A stretch of DNA of 64,000 nt, from the NCBI GenBank assembly GCA_015680685.1, contig MNCI01020297.1, forward strand, positions 301,960 to 365,959, written 5' to 3'. The notes under the pieces are model-generated. The model did not search any database and had not been told where the DNA came from. It worked only from the letters and a program-made list of their open reading frames with translations. Of this stretch, positions 36,862-49,392 are shown piece after piece. The position numbers and the translations under genes are program-made. The first letter of the stretch is position 1. Every line of letters begins with the position of its first letter. This stretch comes from Gnetum montanum (lineage: Eukaryota > Streptophyta > Gnetopsida > Gnetales > Gnetaceae).

Positions 36862-39800
36862 GTTTAACAAAAATGGCCATGCAAGATGATCTACATTCGT
36901 TTTTAACCTTGATAGGTCCTCATGGCTAGCTTACAAGATACCTAAACTCAGATTCAATAGATTGGGAATCATCTACTAACAACACCATAACATCCCTGGA
37001 AACATCGCTAGATTGGCCTGAACATATGGTCCAAGCCTTAGACTTAGAGGTTGGGGATGTGATCGAGGACCCTCTTATCAAAACACCTATAACTACATCC
37101 ATAGGGGAAATAAAGACATTAAAACTTAGTTCCCTCCTACACCCAAAAATGCGAAAGGACATATCTAAGGTTCTCCAAGATAATATCAAAGTGTTTGCGT
37201 GGTCCTATGATGATATGCCAGGTCTAGACCTACGAATCATACAACATAACATCATCCTAGACCTGCATATCAAGGCAGTCAAGCAAAAGGCTCGAAAAGT
37301 CAAACCAGAAATTGTAGTAGCTATAAATGAGAAAATCACCAAACTATATCAAGTTGGTTTCATTCGCGTAGTTGGTTACTTGAAGTGGGTGTCAAATATC
37401 ATTATAGTCTCTAAGAAAATGGGAGATATACGAATTTGTATAGACTTTTAAGATTTGAACAAAGAAATGATCAAATATGACTTCCCATTACCAAGTATTG
37501 ATCAACTTATTGACACTACAACTGGTCATGCTTTATTGTCCTATATGGATGGGTTCTCAGGTTACAATCAAATCCACATCAATCCAAAGCATCAGTTAAC
37601 AACTACCTTCATGAGCCCTTAGGGAACCTTTTGTTACGCAATGATGCCTTTTGGTCTCAAAAACGATGGAGCAACCTATCAATGAGCCATGACGTACATA
37701 TTTCACGACTACCTCTTAGAGAGACTAAACAATTACATGGATGGCATAGCAGTCAAGTCTAAGGGAGCTATTGATCATCCCAATGATCTAGATGTAGTCC
37801 TCAAGCGTTGTCACAGGCATGACTTGCGTCTCAATCCAAATAAATGTGTTTTCGAAGTTAAAATCGGATGCATGCTAGGGTTTGTAGTATCGAAAGTTGG
37901 AATATGAGTGGATCCTAACAAAGTTAAGGCCATCATTAACTTAGCACCTCCTACCAACCTTAAAGAATTACGCGGGTTGCAAGGTAGAATACAGTTTATT
38001 AGAAGGTTTATAGCAAGGCTGATTGACAGGTTACACCCCATGCAACACTTGCTAAAGAAGGGGATGAACTTCGAGTGGACAACACAATGTCAACAAGCCT
38101 TCAATGATTTAAAAAAAGAGCTTTTGCACCCAACTGTTACCCACCACAGAGGGATAAGCCTTTCTACATCTACCTTGCCACCTCAGACATGTCTATTGTA
38201 GCATTATTATGTTAGAGGAGAGATGAAGGCTCTGAAATCCTAGTTTATTACCTAAGCCATGCATTGATAGCTTATGAGGCAAAGTACAATGAAGTAGAAA
38301 GAAATTGTCTCTCCCTAGTATTTGCGCTAAAAAAATGGAGACATTAACTGTTCTGTAGCAAGGTCAACATCATATGCAAGAGCAACGTACTTCGAGCTGT
38401 CACAAACAATTTATATGAAAAGAGCAGGATAGGCCTATGGAAAGCTATAATGGCAGAATTTGACTTACATTATGTAGTGCAATCATCGAATAAGGGACAA
38501 GAAATCGCTACATAGCTCACAACCTCACCCATCGATGATCAAGCAATGATAGAGCTAGAGTTCCCTGATGAACATGTTAAAAAGATCAACCCTGTGCCAT
38601 TACACTTCGAAGCCACTTTGCATTTCAATGGCACCTCAACTATGTGAAGTGGTAGTTCTGCTGCTATCATTACATTCCCCTTTGGGGATATTTGATCTTT
38701 TGCTTACTGTTTTACATTTATTTTTACAAAAAATGTAGCTGGGTACGAAGGATTCCTTACGGGCCTTTTAGTAGCTTAGGAATTAAACATCTAATATTTG
38801 GCAGTTCGTGGCGATTCCCAACTCATCATCAACCAGATCACCAAAATCTATGCCTGTAAAACTTCACATTTACAACCTTATTGTGACTTGGCTACGAGTT
38901 TGTTGAAATAGTTTACAAAAATAGACATCTAACACATGTCATGCAAAAAGAACACTATAGCAGATGTTTTAGCCACACTAGCATTAAAGGTGCTAGCACA
39001 CCTGTTCACAACTTTACCTGCTTTAATAATGGAGTGCACAGACCCTATCACTTAAGTAGTACACGTCGCCTCTCTAAGTGCTACCGATGCCCAAGTGTGG
39101 TACGCTAATGTTAAAGCCTATCTTCAACACATCAAACCTCCAAACATCTTGACATTCGCTCAAAAGGATGCGATCCAAAAGTTAGCCTAGTAGTATGTCC
39201 TTATAGGAGATGATACCTTATGCAAACGCTCCTTTGATGGGATATTGCTAACTTGCGTTGGTGGGGAAGAAGCATAGAAAATCATTAATGAAGTCCATGA
39301 AGGACTATGTGGAGGACACATAGCTCCCAAGGCTATGGCAACAAAAATTAGATGCCTAGGATATTACTGGCCTTACATGGAATGAGATTGCCTTACCAAA
39401 GTTAGGATGTGTGATACATGCCAATGTCATGTAAATCTTATTCATGTCTCACCTACTGAGTTGCATCCTACACAGATCACGTGGCCATTCTAGCGATGAG
39501 GACTAGATATCATAGGACCCATCACACCTAAGTCTTCTGCAGGACATAGTTTCATCATCACTTTCATCGAGTACTTTACAAAGTGGGTGGAGGCCATCCC
39601 CCTAAGGAAGAGTACATCTCAACAGGTTTGCCACTTTATCTTGGATAACATAGTAACAAGGTTTGTTCTTCCCATGACTATTGTGATAGACAACGGACCA
39701 CAATTTAGTAGCACAGAAACCAAAACCTTTTGTGACAACCTTGGCATCAAGCACTCGTTTTCATCACCATACTACCCATAGGAAAACTAAAAGTGGAGCC

Positions 39801-39976
39801 AATAAACAAGGCCACCATCAACCTGCTCAAAAGGATGCTTAGCAGTAGCAAGCGATGACATGAACAAATCCTCTATGTGTTATGGGCTTACCGCACGATG
39901 TGTAGGAAGGCTACAAGTAAAACTCTTTACAGCCTTGTTTACGGATTTGAAGTAGTGCTACCTCTCGAACTGCAGG
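36862..39976 (+). pseudogene. XY pol, first part (RT, two RNase H, integrase to Y2 insertion)
   Basis: Follows a 3' splice-site-like sequence ending in AG at 36860-36861. Order: N-terminal extension, RT with VKQKARKVKPE (about 37280), RICIDF and YMDGIAVKS at 37734 where active enzymes have YVDD, so it is catalytically dead. Then RNase H (38040-38500), a second RNase H-like domain with LHFNGTS and VRGDSQLIINQ (38610-38990), and integrase with ITWPF, VIDNGPQFSSTETKTF (39690) and FGFEVVLPLELQ-type sequence broken at 39976 by Y2. About 20 stops. The last part resumes at 57845. Confidence 0.9.
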
Positions 39977-41191
39977 TGAAACACCACAAAAATTTTGAGC
40001 TTGATACTTGTCCAACAAGAAGCAGGTCCCTGGGACCCACGGATAACCACGGCTACATTTGGTGTCGCACATTGCAACTTTGGGGATCAAAGTGCTTAAT
40101 TTACACTAAGTATGCAGTACCAGCGTATACGCCCAGCGTGTACGCCCAGCATCCACAGCGTATACACCCAGCGTATACGCCCGACATCAACAGCGTATAC
40201 GCCTAGCGTATACGCCCGGCGTAGACATCCAACTTACACGCCCGACGCGCACACTTCACATGTACGCTCGGCAGGTACGACAAATGTTTACGCCTGACAT
40301 GGAATCTTCGAAGACAGAATGAAGACATCACCAAAGAGCAAGAATTGAAACAAGTCAGCAATCATCAGCGTATACACCCGGCATATACGCCTAGCCATTG
40401 TCGACGTATACGCTCAGCATGTATGCCCAGCGTCCACAGCATCTACGCCCGGCATATCCAGCGTATACGCCTAGCATATACGCCCAAAGTCTACGCCCAC
40501 CTGATATAGCGTATATGCTCAGCAGATGTAATATGTTGTACACTTGTAAATTTTACGCCCTTTTGCGCCTGGTCAACGTCCACGTGTCGCCCAACCCGAG
40601 TGTAGCGTAACAACCGGTATAAAAACCCTACTTTTCCATTTGCACTGGGGGATGGTTGGCAAAATCCTAGAGCATACCAGAGAACATTTACGCTGCGCAC
40701 TAGAGCAAAAAACCCCTTTACGCTGGACAGTCCTGTATGCTGGACACACAGTCTCTACACTCCGCCTATAGTGTGAATCAGCCAAGTCATCCCTGCATCC
40801 ACCGGGGCTTTTCGTCTGCCTTGTGTTCCATCACAACTGCATTAGACCGGTGCAATGTATTCTCATTCTATAATATCATTGTTTATAGTTTACGCTGATT
40901 TCTTACATGTGTTCTATTTATGCTCGTTTACATTTACGCCCTATTCGCATCTGTTACATTGTTTACGCTCTCGTTTATGCCCGTTACGCCGTTTACACAT
41001 AACCCAGCGTATAGCACTTCAGCATATGTTCGGGGAAATCCTTGTCTGATCTGCGTGCGGATCACCCAAGGTACTCTACCTTTGTGCATTCCAGCTTGCC
41101 CTCAGGCGAAGGTAGGGTCTTTTGTGCACGTCCTGTGATCCCACGGTCTTTGTTTCCTTCCGGCCGGAGACCGACGATTTTAGGCGGTATA
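39977..41191 (+). repeat. Y2 5' LTR
   Basis: 1215 bp, TGAAACACCACAAAAATTTT to GGCGGTATA (last CA mutated to TA). U3 (40110-40510) is a dense array of GCGTATACGCC-type palindromes. TATA box TATAAAAA at 40618-40625. Paired with 56651-57839. Confidence 0.93.
40110..40520 (+). repeat. GCGTATACGC palindrome array in Y2 5' LTR U3
   Basis: More than ten copies of CAGCGTATACGCCCAG-like words, many with one or two CpG-to-TpG or CpA changes. The core GCGTATACGC is a perfect palindrome. The array lies 100-500 bp upstream of the LTR TATA box. The repeated Tyr-Thr-Pro-Ser-Val-Tyr-Ala reading frames across it are only a by-product of the repeat. Confidence 0.9.
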
Positions 41192-41195
41192 GAAA

Positions 41196-41215
41196 TTGGC
41201 ACTAGAAGGAGGGCC
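41196..41215 (+). promoter_or_regulatory. Y2 primer-binding site
   Basis: TTGGCACTAGAAGGAGGGCC begins four bases after the LTR, the same spacing as in Y1. The tRNA is not identified. Confidence 0.65.
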
Positions 41216-41399
41216 TCCTAAAAAAACCTTACTTGCAAACTTCCCAGCATCTACGCTGTTGGGCATATACGCTGCCAACCACACGCTGCTTCCTGCTGAA
41301 ACCCTTCCAGCGTCTACGCAGCCCGGTCGGGAAACTCAGCCTGCAAACTGTCTAGCATCTACGTTGTTCAGTGTTTACACCGTCCCTATTAAAACTTAA

Positions 41400-41765
41400 C
41401 CAGAAAACCATACGCTCCATTCTCTATGCTGTCTTGTTTTACTCTGTGCCTTGTTTTACGCTACACTTTGTTTTACGCTCTATCCTGTTTTACGCTGAGC
41501 CTTGTCTTACGCTGTACTCTGTTTTATGCTGAGCTCTATTTTATGCTGTACTTTGTTTTACGTTGTACTCTGTTTTATGCTATGCCTTGTTTTACACTGT
41601 GCCCTGTTTTATGCTGTACTCTGTTTTACGTTCTATCCTGTTTTACGCTACACCCTGAAGCTGTATACGCTGCACCCCCACACTGTATACGCTGTCTACG
41701 CTGATGCTATACGCTGAACGTGAAGCGTATACGCTGCACTTTGTCACCTAGTTTACGCTGTACCA
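41400..41765 (+). repeat. Tandem TGTTTTACGCTGTACTC repeats in Y2 leader
   Basis: About fifteen imperfect units of 14-28 bp, each with a TTTTACGCT or TTTTATGCT core, between the primer site and the gag start. The open frames across it encode only repetitive Cys/Phe/Leu strings and are not genes. Confidence 0.85.
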
Positions 41766-41816
41766 AGTACACTAATTTCGCTCCTCTACCCCGCGTCATA
41801 CCCTTAACAATTCATC

Positions 41817-44800
41817 ATGAACCCCATGAACACCACCACTGCAACAGCTCAAGTAACCGACGTCGTGGGCACCATGGCTGTCCAACAGCCTATCGCGCAA
41901 CACCTGGGAGGATAACCCACCGCGGGGCCCCATCGGTCCCTAAGGTTACAAGGGAGAGACTTGGCCTCCAACATTATAACCCAGGATCAGTACAATTTCA
42001 TATGCATTAAGATACAAGCTGGCCTAGCTGTAGACCGAGCTAAAATGGAGGTAAAGAGGCAGTTCAAACTCTTTTATAGGGGAGGACGTGAGTTCATCCC
42101 TTCCCCGTATGACGTAATCCCTGTTCCAGAGCAGTATTCGGAGCTTGTCACACAGCTCCTCCTGCAAAGGAGCCACTCGTTGCATCAACCTGCGCTAGAG
42201 CCCCAACTAGAGGAAGAGGACGAATTAGCTACTCAATCTGAACAAGAGGATTCTTACCACACTCTGAGCCCACAAGCACACGTTAACCCCATTTTTCATC
42301 CCGATACAGGAGAAATCATGCCCCTTCAGCATCTCAGGTTCACCCGGGCCCAGGCACCACCACCAGAAACATCAGCACTAGTGCATATTCCTCCCCCGAG
42401 CAACCCCTAACCTAACACCTTCCCTCTCCCAATCATACCCGCTGCAGCTGCAGGCTTGTCCTCACAAGCACCACCCCCTCACGACAGCGTGGGAGTGACG
42501 TTCCCACCCCGAGTGATAGGGATGCCACATGTAATACTAGCCTCCACATCCGCCCACTACATCCCTCACATTCAAACACACGTAGCCCCCTTAATCGCCG
42601 TAACCCAACAAGGGGTCCCTTCGCACAACGTGGCTGGGCAATGGCCAGCGGTCGGTGTGCCGTCACACCAACCCGCTCACCACAATGTGCCATCTCACAC
42701 ATTTCCACATGTTAACATTCCCCAAATACGACCACAACCGTAGCAGCAACAACCCCCTGTATATAATGTATCATCCTTAGCGTCACATGTTGTTCACCTT
42801 CCACAGACACAACCGCCGACCACGCAACTTTCGGCCTTTCAACCCACCATCCAACAGTCTAACCTGTACAATATACCACAACCGCAAGTTGCCTTGTCAC
42901 CTAGTGTCCAAGATTGGGCAGATGCCAAGAAATTGATGCAAGAATTAACTGACGAGGTAAAACACCTCAAAACAGCCGTCGACCAAGAGTTGAAGGTAGT
43001 GGACTTCTACCAAGATGACCCCATTAGCTCTTCTGTCCCACCCTTAATCTTGCCCAAAGGTGTCTTCTTACCAACACTAACCAAATAAAATGGGGAGATA
43101 GACCCCAATGCACACTTAATAACATTTAGATTAGAATGCGCGCTACTCCAGGCATGGCCCCATGCCATTCTCCGAGTGTTCCCCATTCCCTCGCGGGGAG
43201 AGCACTCAATTGGTATCGGGCTCTGCCATGGAATTCCATCTTCTCCTTGGTAGACTTATTACACCAGTTTGTGACCAGGTTCAAGTACAACTTGAAACTC
43301 GAGGCCACACTGGATAGCCTCATACAGGTCAAGAAAGCACCGCTTGAACCTGTACAGAAATTTATTTAGAGGTGGAGCGCTGCTCTCAATAAGTTGCACG
43401 AGCCGATCTCCCAAACATACTTGCTCACAATTCTCAAGGGAGCTGTTAACGATTTCTTTAAATCTAAGCTGTACTACCTTAATGTGCGTAATCTTAATCA
43501 GGCTTTTGTACAAATCAAAAATATAGAAGAGGCAGCTCAAAACAGTCACGACCCTGCATACTTAGCCTTCGAAAACCAACACACTAAAAAAGATAAAGAG
43601 AAGGCTAAGACAACCATAGTAGCAATAGCAGGCGTGCAACAAGCAAACATGACACACCAAAATAAACTACCTGCAACCCCTACTAACTACAATAAACCAA
43701 TTCCCACAGCCGCACCGGAATCATCATCATCGCAAAACCCAACAATAAACTGTACGTGAAATTTTGAGAGGAAAGAACCCTCTCAATATATGCCTCTACC
43801 AATGAAGCCTTCCTAGCTCTTCGATCAACTCCTGAAGGCTGGGTTGATGAAATATAAACAGTCATCCCCCGCGGCCATCCAGAGACATGATCGGTTTTGT
43901 CAACTCATTCAGAACCCAAGCTTAGCAACGCCGGATGAGCCTCTCGTACCCAAAGGCTTCAGAATGGATTGCTTTTGCGACTACCATCAACGAAACGAGC
44001 ATGGTACGGATTACTGTTTCACCTTGAAATAGGATATTCAGCGGATGATCGATGAAGGCCAAATCACTTTTGATGAGGCCAACCCGGTCCAACCATAGAA
44101 TCAAGCTATGGGGGTGTACAAAGACCCCCTGAACACCAAAGAGGCGCCATACGTCATCAATACAATCTACCTTGACGGTGATTCCGATGCACCCAACATT
44201 AACACTTTCTATCCCCAATATAAACAGGAAACACCTAATAGGCCGTTCGTAGTTCAGATTCCCCCCACTGTGTCCATGCCCATGCCTCAACCACCATGTG
44301 CTCCCCAACAGCCATACGTCTTCTGAATACCCTTGGCCGTACCCATGCCTAACACCATGACACGCGACAAACCATACGTGGTGCGTGTCCCTCCCGTCAT
44401 TCTCTGAAATGCATCAACCCCTTCTACTCAGCCTGCCCCTTTCATAGTCCGAGTACCACCAGCGGTCGCAACAGTGGAGGTCCAACCTCTGCCGAAACCA
44501 ACCCCATATGTCGTTAGGATACCTGAAAATCCTAATGATTACCAAGCCTCTACCTCACAAATGCAAGGCAAACCCAGCCCCTACATCATTAGGGTACCTG
44601 GCCAGCCTTTCACTCAACCACATTTGACTGTCCAACCGCAACCCCACCCGCCTCCGTATGTGGTGCAAATCCTAGGGCAGCCCGAGGCTCCAAAACCAGC
44701 CCCACCTCCACGCCACACATAAGAATGCCTAGCATATAGGCTTACACGTGAACGTGTGGAGAAGGAACACCAATGGTTAGCTCTGGGGCCACCTAAGCCC

Positions 44801-46018
44801 ATTCCACTTAACTTCGTACCTATGTCGTCACTTAACAACCAACCGGACGTAGGTAACAAAGGCGAATCATCTAAAAAACATGAACCGCTTAAAACGACAG
44901 CTTAGAACAAAAATGACAAACCGACAAAACACGAAATAAAACTGTTGGGCCCAATGGACCCAGTTATCATTGATAAAAACGCCCCAAACAGTAGAGACTT
45001 AGCAACGGCCTTGACACAAGTCACCCAAGCATTGAAGCAAAAGAACACTTCGTTGAGCTTGTATGACTTGGTGCTAACATCCCAAACACATCGAGAAGCT
45101 CTAGTACGCATGTTAACGTCGATCTCGATAAGCGAGGACTTGCCCCCGAACGAACCTGTCATCCATGCTGTAATGTACTCGTCTTACGGGACCACTCCTG
45201 AACCCTTGAGCTTCCATGACGACAACATTATGGTGGACAAGAAAACAAGGGAAATAACAATAGCTCCCATGTTCATAATGATACGCATAAACCAGTTTAG
45301 GATACACAGGGTACACGTAGACGATGGAGTTGCCACAAACGTAGTACCGTACCCCATCATTGAACAACTAGGGCTTACTGAATTAATCAAACCAACCGCA
45401 ACCACATGTTTAAAATCATTCAGCGGGTCACGCATAATGGTCAAAGGCACAGTGACCTTAGACTTCATAGTAGGGGATCAATTTCCCACGTCCGCTGATT
45501 TCTTAGTGGTCGAAAAAATGCCAGGATTTAACTTAATATTAGGGAGACCCTGGTTGGCCCAACTAAAAGCCGTCTCCTCCCCTATACACCAAGAGATGCA
45601 CCTGCCTTATGAAGGCAGTGAAATCATCATACACGGGGAGGCTGCTATGCCTATTATTTTATCACACGTGGACATAGACCAAGGATCAGAAGTCAAGCTC
45701 GAAGAGCCTAAACGAAACGATGAAAATGCGCAACAACTGGTAAGCGGTAACTCTTTGGATACGAAACAAGATTCACCTAAAGCGGAAACACCTACGTCTG
45801 ACATCATACATACACCACCTCAATTAGAAAATAACACAGAACCCCCGCCAACTACCACAACATCTGAAAACACTAACACGGAAGTCATTCCATTAGACGT
45901 CCCTTGGGCTAAATTACCATTCAATGTGATCAGCGAAGGGGACGCTGAATATAGAATCATACTCGTTAACACATCGCCTAACATTAAAAGGAAGAAAATT
46001 AAAAAACTATTACAATAA
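41817..46018 (+). pseudogene. Y2 gag-protease
   Basis: Start at 41817 (MNPMNTTTA) is in frame with the conserved QDQYNFICIKIQAGL (about 41985). A Pro/Gln-rich region follows, then a helix QDWADAKKLMQELTDEVKHL (42909) and the capsid GRALNWYRALP, ILKGAVNDFFKSKLYYL. A knuckle CDYHQRNEHGTDYC lies near 43975. Eight P-[YF]-[VI]-[VI]-x-[VI]-P motifs follow (44147-44665), then a long open frame 44945-46018 with protease VHVDDGVATNVV and LILGRPWLAQ. Damage: stops at 42408, 42741, 43086, 43367, 44030, 44324 and 44720, and one frameshift near 43185. The protease part is open. A GT at 45747 is a phase-compatible splice donor for pol. Confidence 0.9.
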
Positions 46019-46019
46019 T

Positions 46020-46310
46020 ATCAACACACCACAGTTCGAAACGACGTTAAACTACAATTCGTCCGAAATGACACTAAACTACGATAAATTGAAAAATAAA
46101 AAAATTATTATTATTAAACTACACTCCCTATCTGAAATGACGTTAAACTATCATGTCTGCAAAGACGTAAAACTAGCCATGATCAACAATGATCGGTCAA
46201 CAGAAAAATCCACCCATGTCATCCGAAATGTCCTTTGCCTACATTGGGGCCCGAAATGGCCTTAAACTAGTGCGAATTTGGCCTGAAATGGCCTTAAACT
46301 AGTTCCTACA
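46020..46310 (+). repeat. TTAAACT repeats after Y2 protease
   Basis: About eight units, first CGAAATGACACTAAACTACG-like, then GGCCTGAAATGGCCTTAAAC. The latter type is the complement of the block at 6480-6720 in Y1, which also lies next to the protease end. Confidence 0.85.
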
Positions 46311-48262
46311 CTTATGCTTCGTTTCCCTTTCCGCTTATCATTTATAATTACTCCAGTGCGTCACGCTTAAAGCAAAAAATTAAACCAAAAACATTTTACA
46401 TTGTCATGTCATGTGTGCAAATAAACTCAAAATCAACAAAATATTTTATACAATTACAAGAGTTAACTGTTTTCCACTGTCCCTTTAAAATACCTCAAAG
46501 TTTTCAATTCACAATTCCTGCATCAATTGGAATCAGAATAGTCCCGTAAAACAGAAAACTAAAAACAAAAATTAAAAAGCCTAAGCATCCGGGACGGGAG
46601 GATCGTCCCCTTTAGATCCACCAGCATCAGGGGCCCCTGCTCCACTGGGGCCAGCCTCTTGGGCATCATCGCCACCTTCATCCTGAAAATACTAAAAAGA
46701 AACAACCAACATAAGAATAAGCGAATGTCAAAATTTTAAACATTATTCAATAAATTAACTTCATAAGGACAAAATGCTTGCCATAGGAGATCCCCCTAAG
46801 CCAAATTCCAGTCGATGAAGGATTTCTTCTTTTGAAACACTGGCCCAATTTGTCCCATCCAGGCCTAAGTCAACGTCTGCCAAAGTCTTTCCTTTGTCGA
46901 CAACCGACCAAGTAGGACGTTTCAGAGGGAACTCGCCCACTGACACTTCCCCAGAAGTAGTTGTGATCACCCTTGTAGGCGACTCCATTTCCACAGTTGT
47001 ATTTTGAGCAAAAGTATTGAAGGAAGAACACAAACCTAAACCCTCCACAAACATCTCTAGTTGACGCTTTTCAATAAACACCTCTTTGAACGACTTCTTA
47101 TAGTAATGTTTGTGATTTTTCTCGTCCTGAGCCCATTTAGGAACCTTGGAAGCGAAGGCTTTCCAATCTTGACATTTAAGGTTCAGGAGATCAATTTGGG
47201 CTTTGCACTCTGCCATTCTCTGAGTCAGCGATGCATGACGATTCAATAGATTCCAATATCTAGTGTATGTAACCTCGGACGTTCGCCAGGAGCGATCTCT
47301 GCTTAGTTTGGCAGCGGCGAACTCGTACCGAGCCTTCAGATCATCACGTTCCATTGACAATTCAGAGACTTCCTTTTCTTTTGCCTAAATCTGTAGCCAC
47401 AATTGCTCAATGGAACGCCTACAGGTCCATAACGACTTAGCGTTGTGCACAAAGCCTTCCGCAACTCCATCATAAACAGGCCTTGGCACCTGTTCCACTT
47501 CTGGGGGAAGTGTGGTTAAACTTTCTATGCTAATGCTTTCAAAGGGATCCCATCTCAATTGAGTGCCTACATGCGAAAAATACAAATGTTAGGATAATAT
47601 AAACAAGATGTGAAATTCCAAACCTCTAAATGATTTATACCTATGTCAGGGTGGGCTTCCTGGATCCGTTCAACAACTTCCTCCGCGATTCCAGCCACAA
47701 AGTCCATTTTGGTTGGCATTTCAGACCAAGTAAATGGCTCACGGGTACGGGACAAACTAACCTCCGCGGTCCTCTCAGGAGGAAACGTTTTCATGGGTAC
47801 GTCCAGCCGCACCATCCTGGTCTCGCTGCCTTCATCTGAACAGGATAAAAACACAAAAATAAAATACCATAGGAATGACAATTGGTCAAGCAATTCAAAA
47901 CAAAATAAAAAGGAAAACGTACCATGATCCTGGTCACCCTGTGGGGGGTCGCCCAAGTCCAGATTTCCCTTAAGGTAGTTACTAAACATTTGGTTGACAG
48001 CGTCCTGATCGTCCAACGGTGCGATTTTAGTGGTGTTTTCCTTTAACTCTTCCGTTCCTCCGCCCTGGCTCTTCTCCGTATGTTCCTCCTCATTATTCTT
48101 CTTCGTCTTGGTCTCCTCCTCCTCGGTGATAGTCTCTAAAGCTTGCTTCCTCACTTTTTTAAAAAAATTAAGCCAAAAATATCCATGACACGTAAGCGAT
48201 TGAAGTAAAAGTTATAAACAAAATGAAAACGATAAAGTAATAAGTGGGCAAGGTCCGCTTAC

Positions 48263-49303
48263 CAGGTATGTTGAAGCGTATGCGCTTCACACGTGGCAGG
48301 TTCACATCGGAGAGTTCCTCAGTCATGCGTTCAGGCCTTTTTAACTTTGACTTGGCTTGGCCAACGGTCTCCTTGATGACCCGTTCTGCCCTTCTAGCAG
48401 TGTAGGGTACGTCGTCTGGCTCCAATCCCAAACTATCACGTGTGTGGATTGAAGCGTCAGATGATCCCCCTGTAGTAATAGAAACGGATTCATCAATGCC
48501 TTCATGTGCATCTTAGGATTTTGCTGTCTCAAACAGGTGATTGATCCACGGGCGGGACAGCTGACCCCGATCCCACAGAACAAACTTGTTGTCTGCACGG
48601 ACTACTAGGAACTTGGCAAAACGACGAAGATAATCAGCAAAGAACGCAAAGGTGAAGTGGGATTGAGCCTCGACATTCGAACGTAACCGCACTATCTCCT
48701 TGTGCATGCCTGACAACAAAAATTGTGCCCAGTTATATCGCATGCCTGTTTCCAAGACAGTTCACATGACACGAACAGCCTCAACCCCAAGACACTTCAC
48801 CTGGGAAAGGGTTTTAGGGAATACCCGCATTCTGAATAGGGGATATAATTCGTTCACTTCCACAACTTTTGCTTTCCCCTGCATCGGGAATCCCTTGGCA
48901 CCCTTGGCCATGCCTAGCCAATCTTCTAACTCACGAACCGTCTGGAGCTCTTTATGAGCTCTGTCTAATACTACATTTAAGCCATCTGCCAGTACGCCAA
49001 ATAAGTTTGAAAAGAACTCAGGCGACAGATGAGAAACTACCTTGACACCCTTAATCCAGGTGCTGTAGTATGAGACAGACTCATTAAAAAAGTCCACGAT
49101 CCCAATCATCTCCCCTATGGATACGTCAGGACTCGGGATCATAAAGAGCTCCATGAGGCCAGCATTATCCAGGCAACGAACGATGGACGGTGGAGCTTGT
49201 CTACGCAACCACTTTTGAGCCTTAGTTACCTCCCCGAACTTCATCGACAAGGTAGTCTTGGTTGATCCAGTTGTCACCGGATCCTCACTAGAAGGTGCAT
49301 CAA
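48263..49303 (-). pseudogene. Antisense gene exon 4: plant retroelement extra-protein-like domain
   Basis: 347 codons. FGEVTKAQKWLRRQAPPSIV, GLMELFMIPSPDVSIGEMI, YYSTWIKGVKVVSHLSPEFF and SNLFGVLADG follow the layout of domains common in extra open reading frames of plant retrotransposons (charged start, aromatic helix, surface motif, SPE then a FG-L-type turn). MRYNWAQFLLSGM and FTFAFFADYLRRF continue it. This family call is from memory of the pattern only. Two stops (48762, 48513) interrupt it. The end is basic (KSKLKRPERMTEE). Confidence 0.5.
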
Positions 49304-49392
49304 CTGTAAAAACAATTTAAAATGGTCATATTAGCATAACTCCAAACAGTTGTACCAACTCACTAACATGTCTAGGAAATGTTATCATTTAC

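Noticed and set aside
40112-40610. Open frames rich in Tyr-Thr-Pro-Ser-Val-Tyr-Ala
   Set aside because: They only translate the GCGTATACGC repeat array of the LTR; the same happens at 56530-57253.
41426-41717. Cys/Phe/Leu-rich open frames that look like a membrane protein
   Set aside because: They are translations of the TTTTACGCT tandem repeat in the Y2 leader, with no start context or conservation.
42433-42708. Minus-strand frame opposite gag as another antisense gene
   Set aside because: It mirrors the Pro/His-rich gag linker, has no splice sites or domains, and is absent from Y1.
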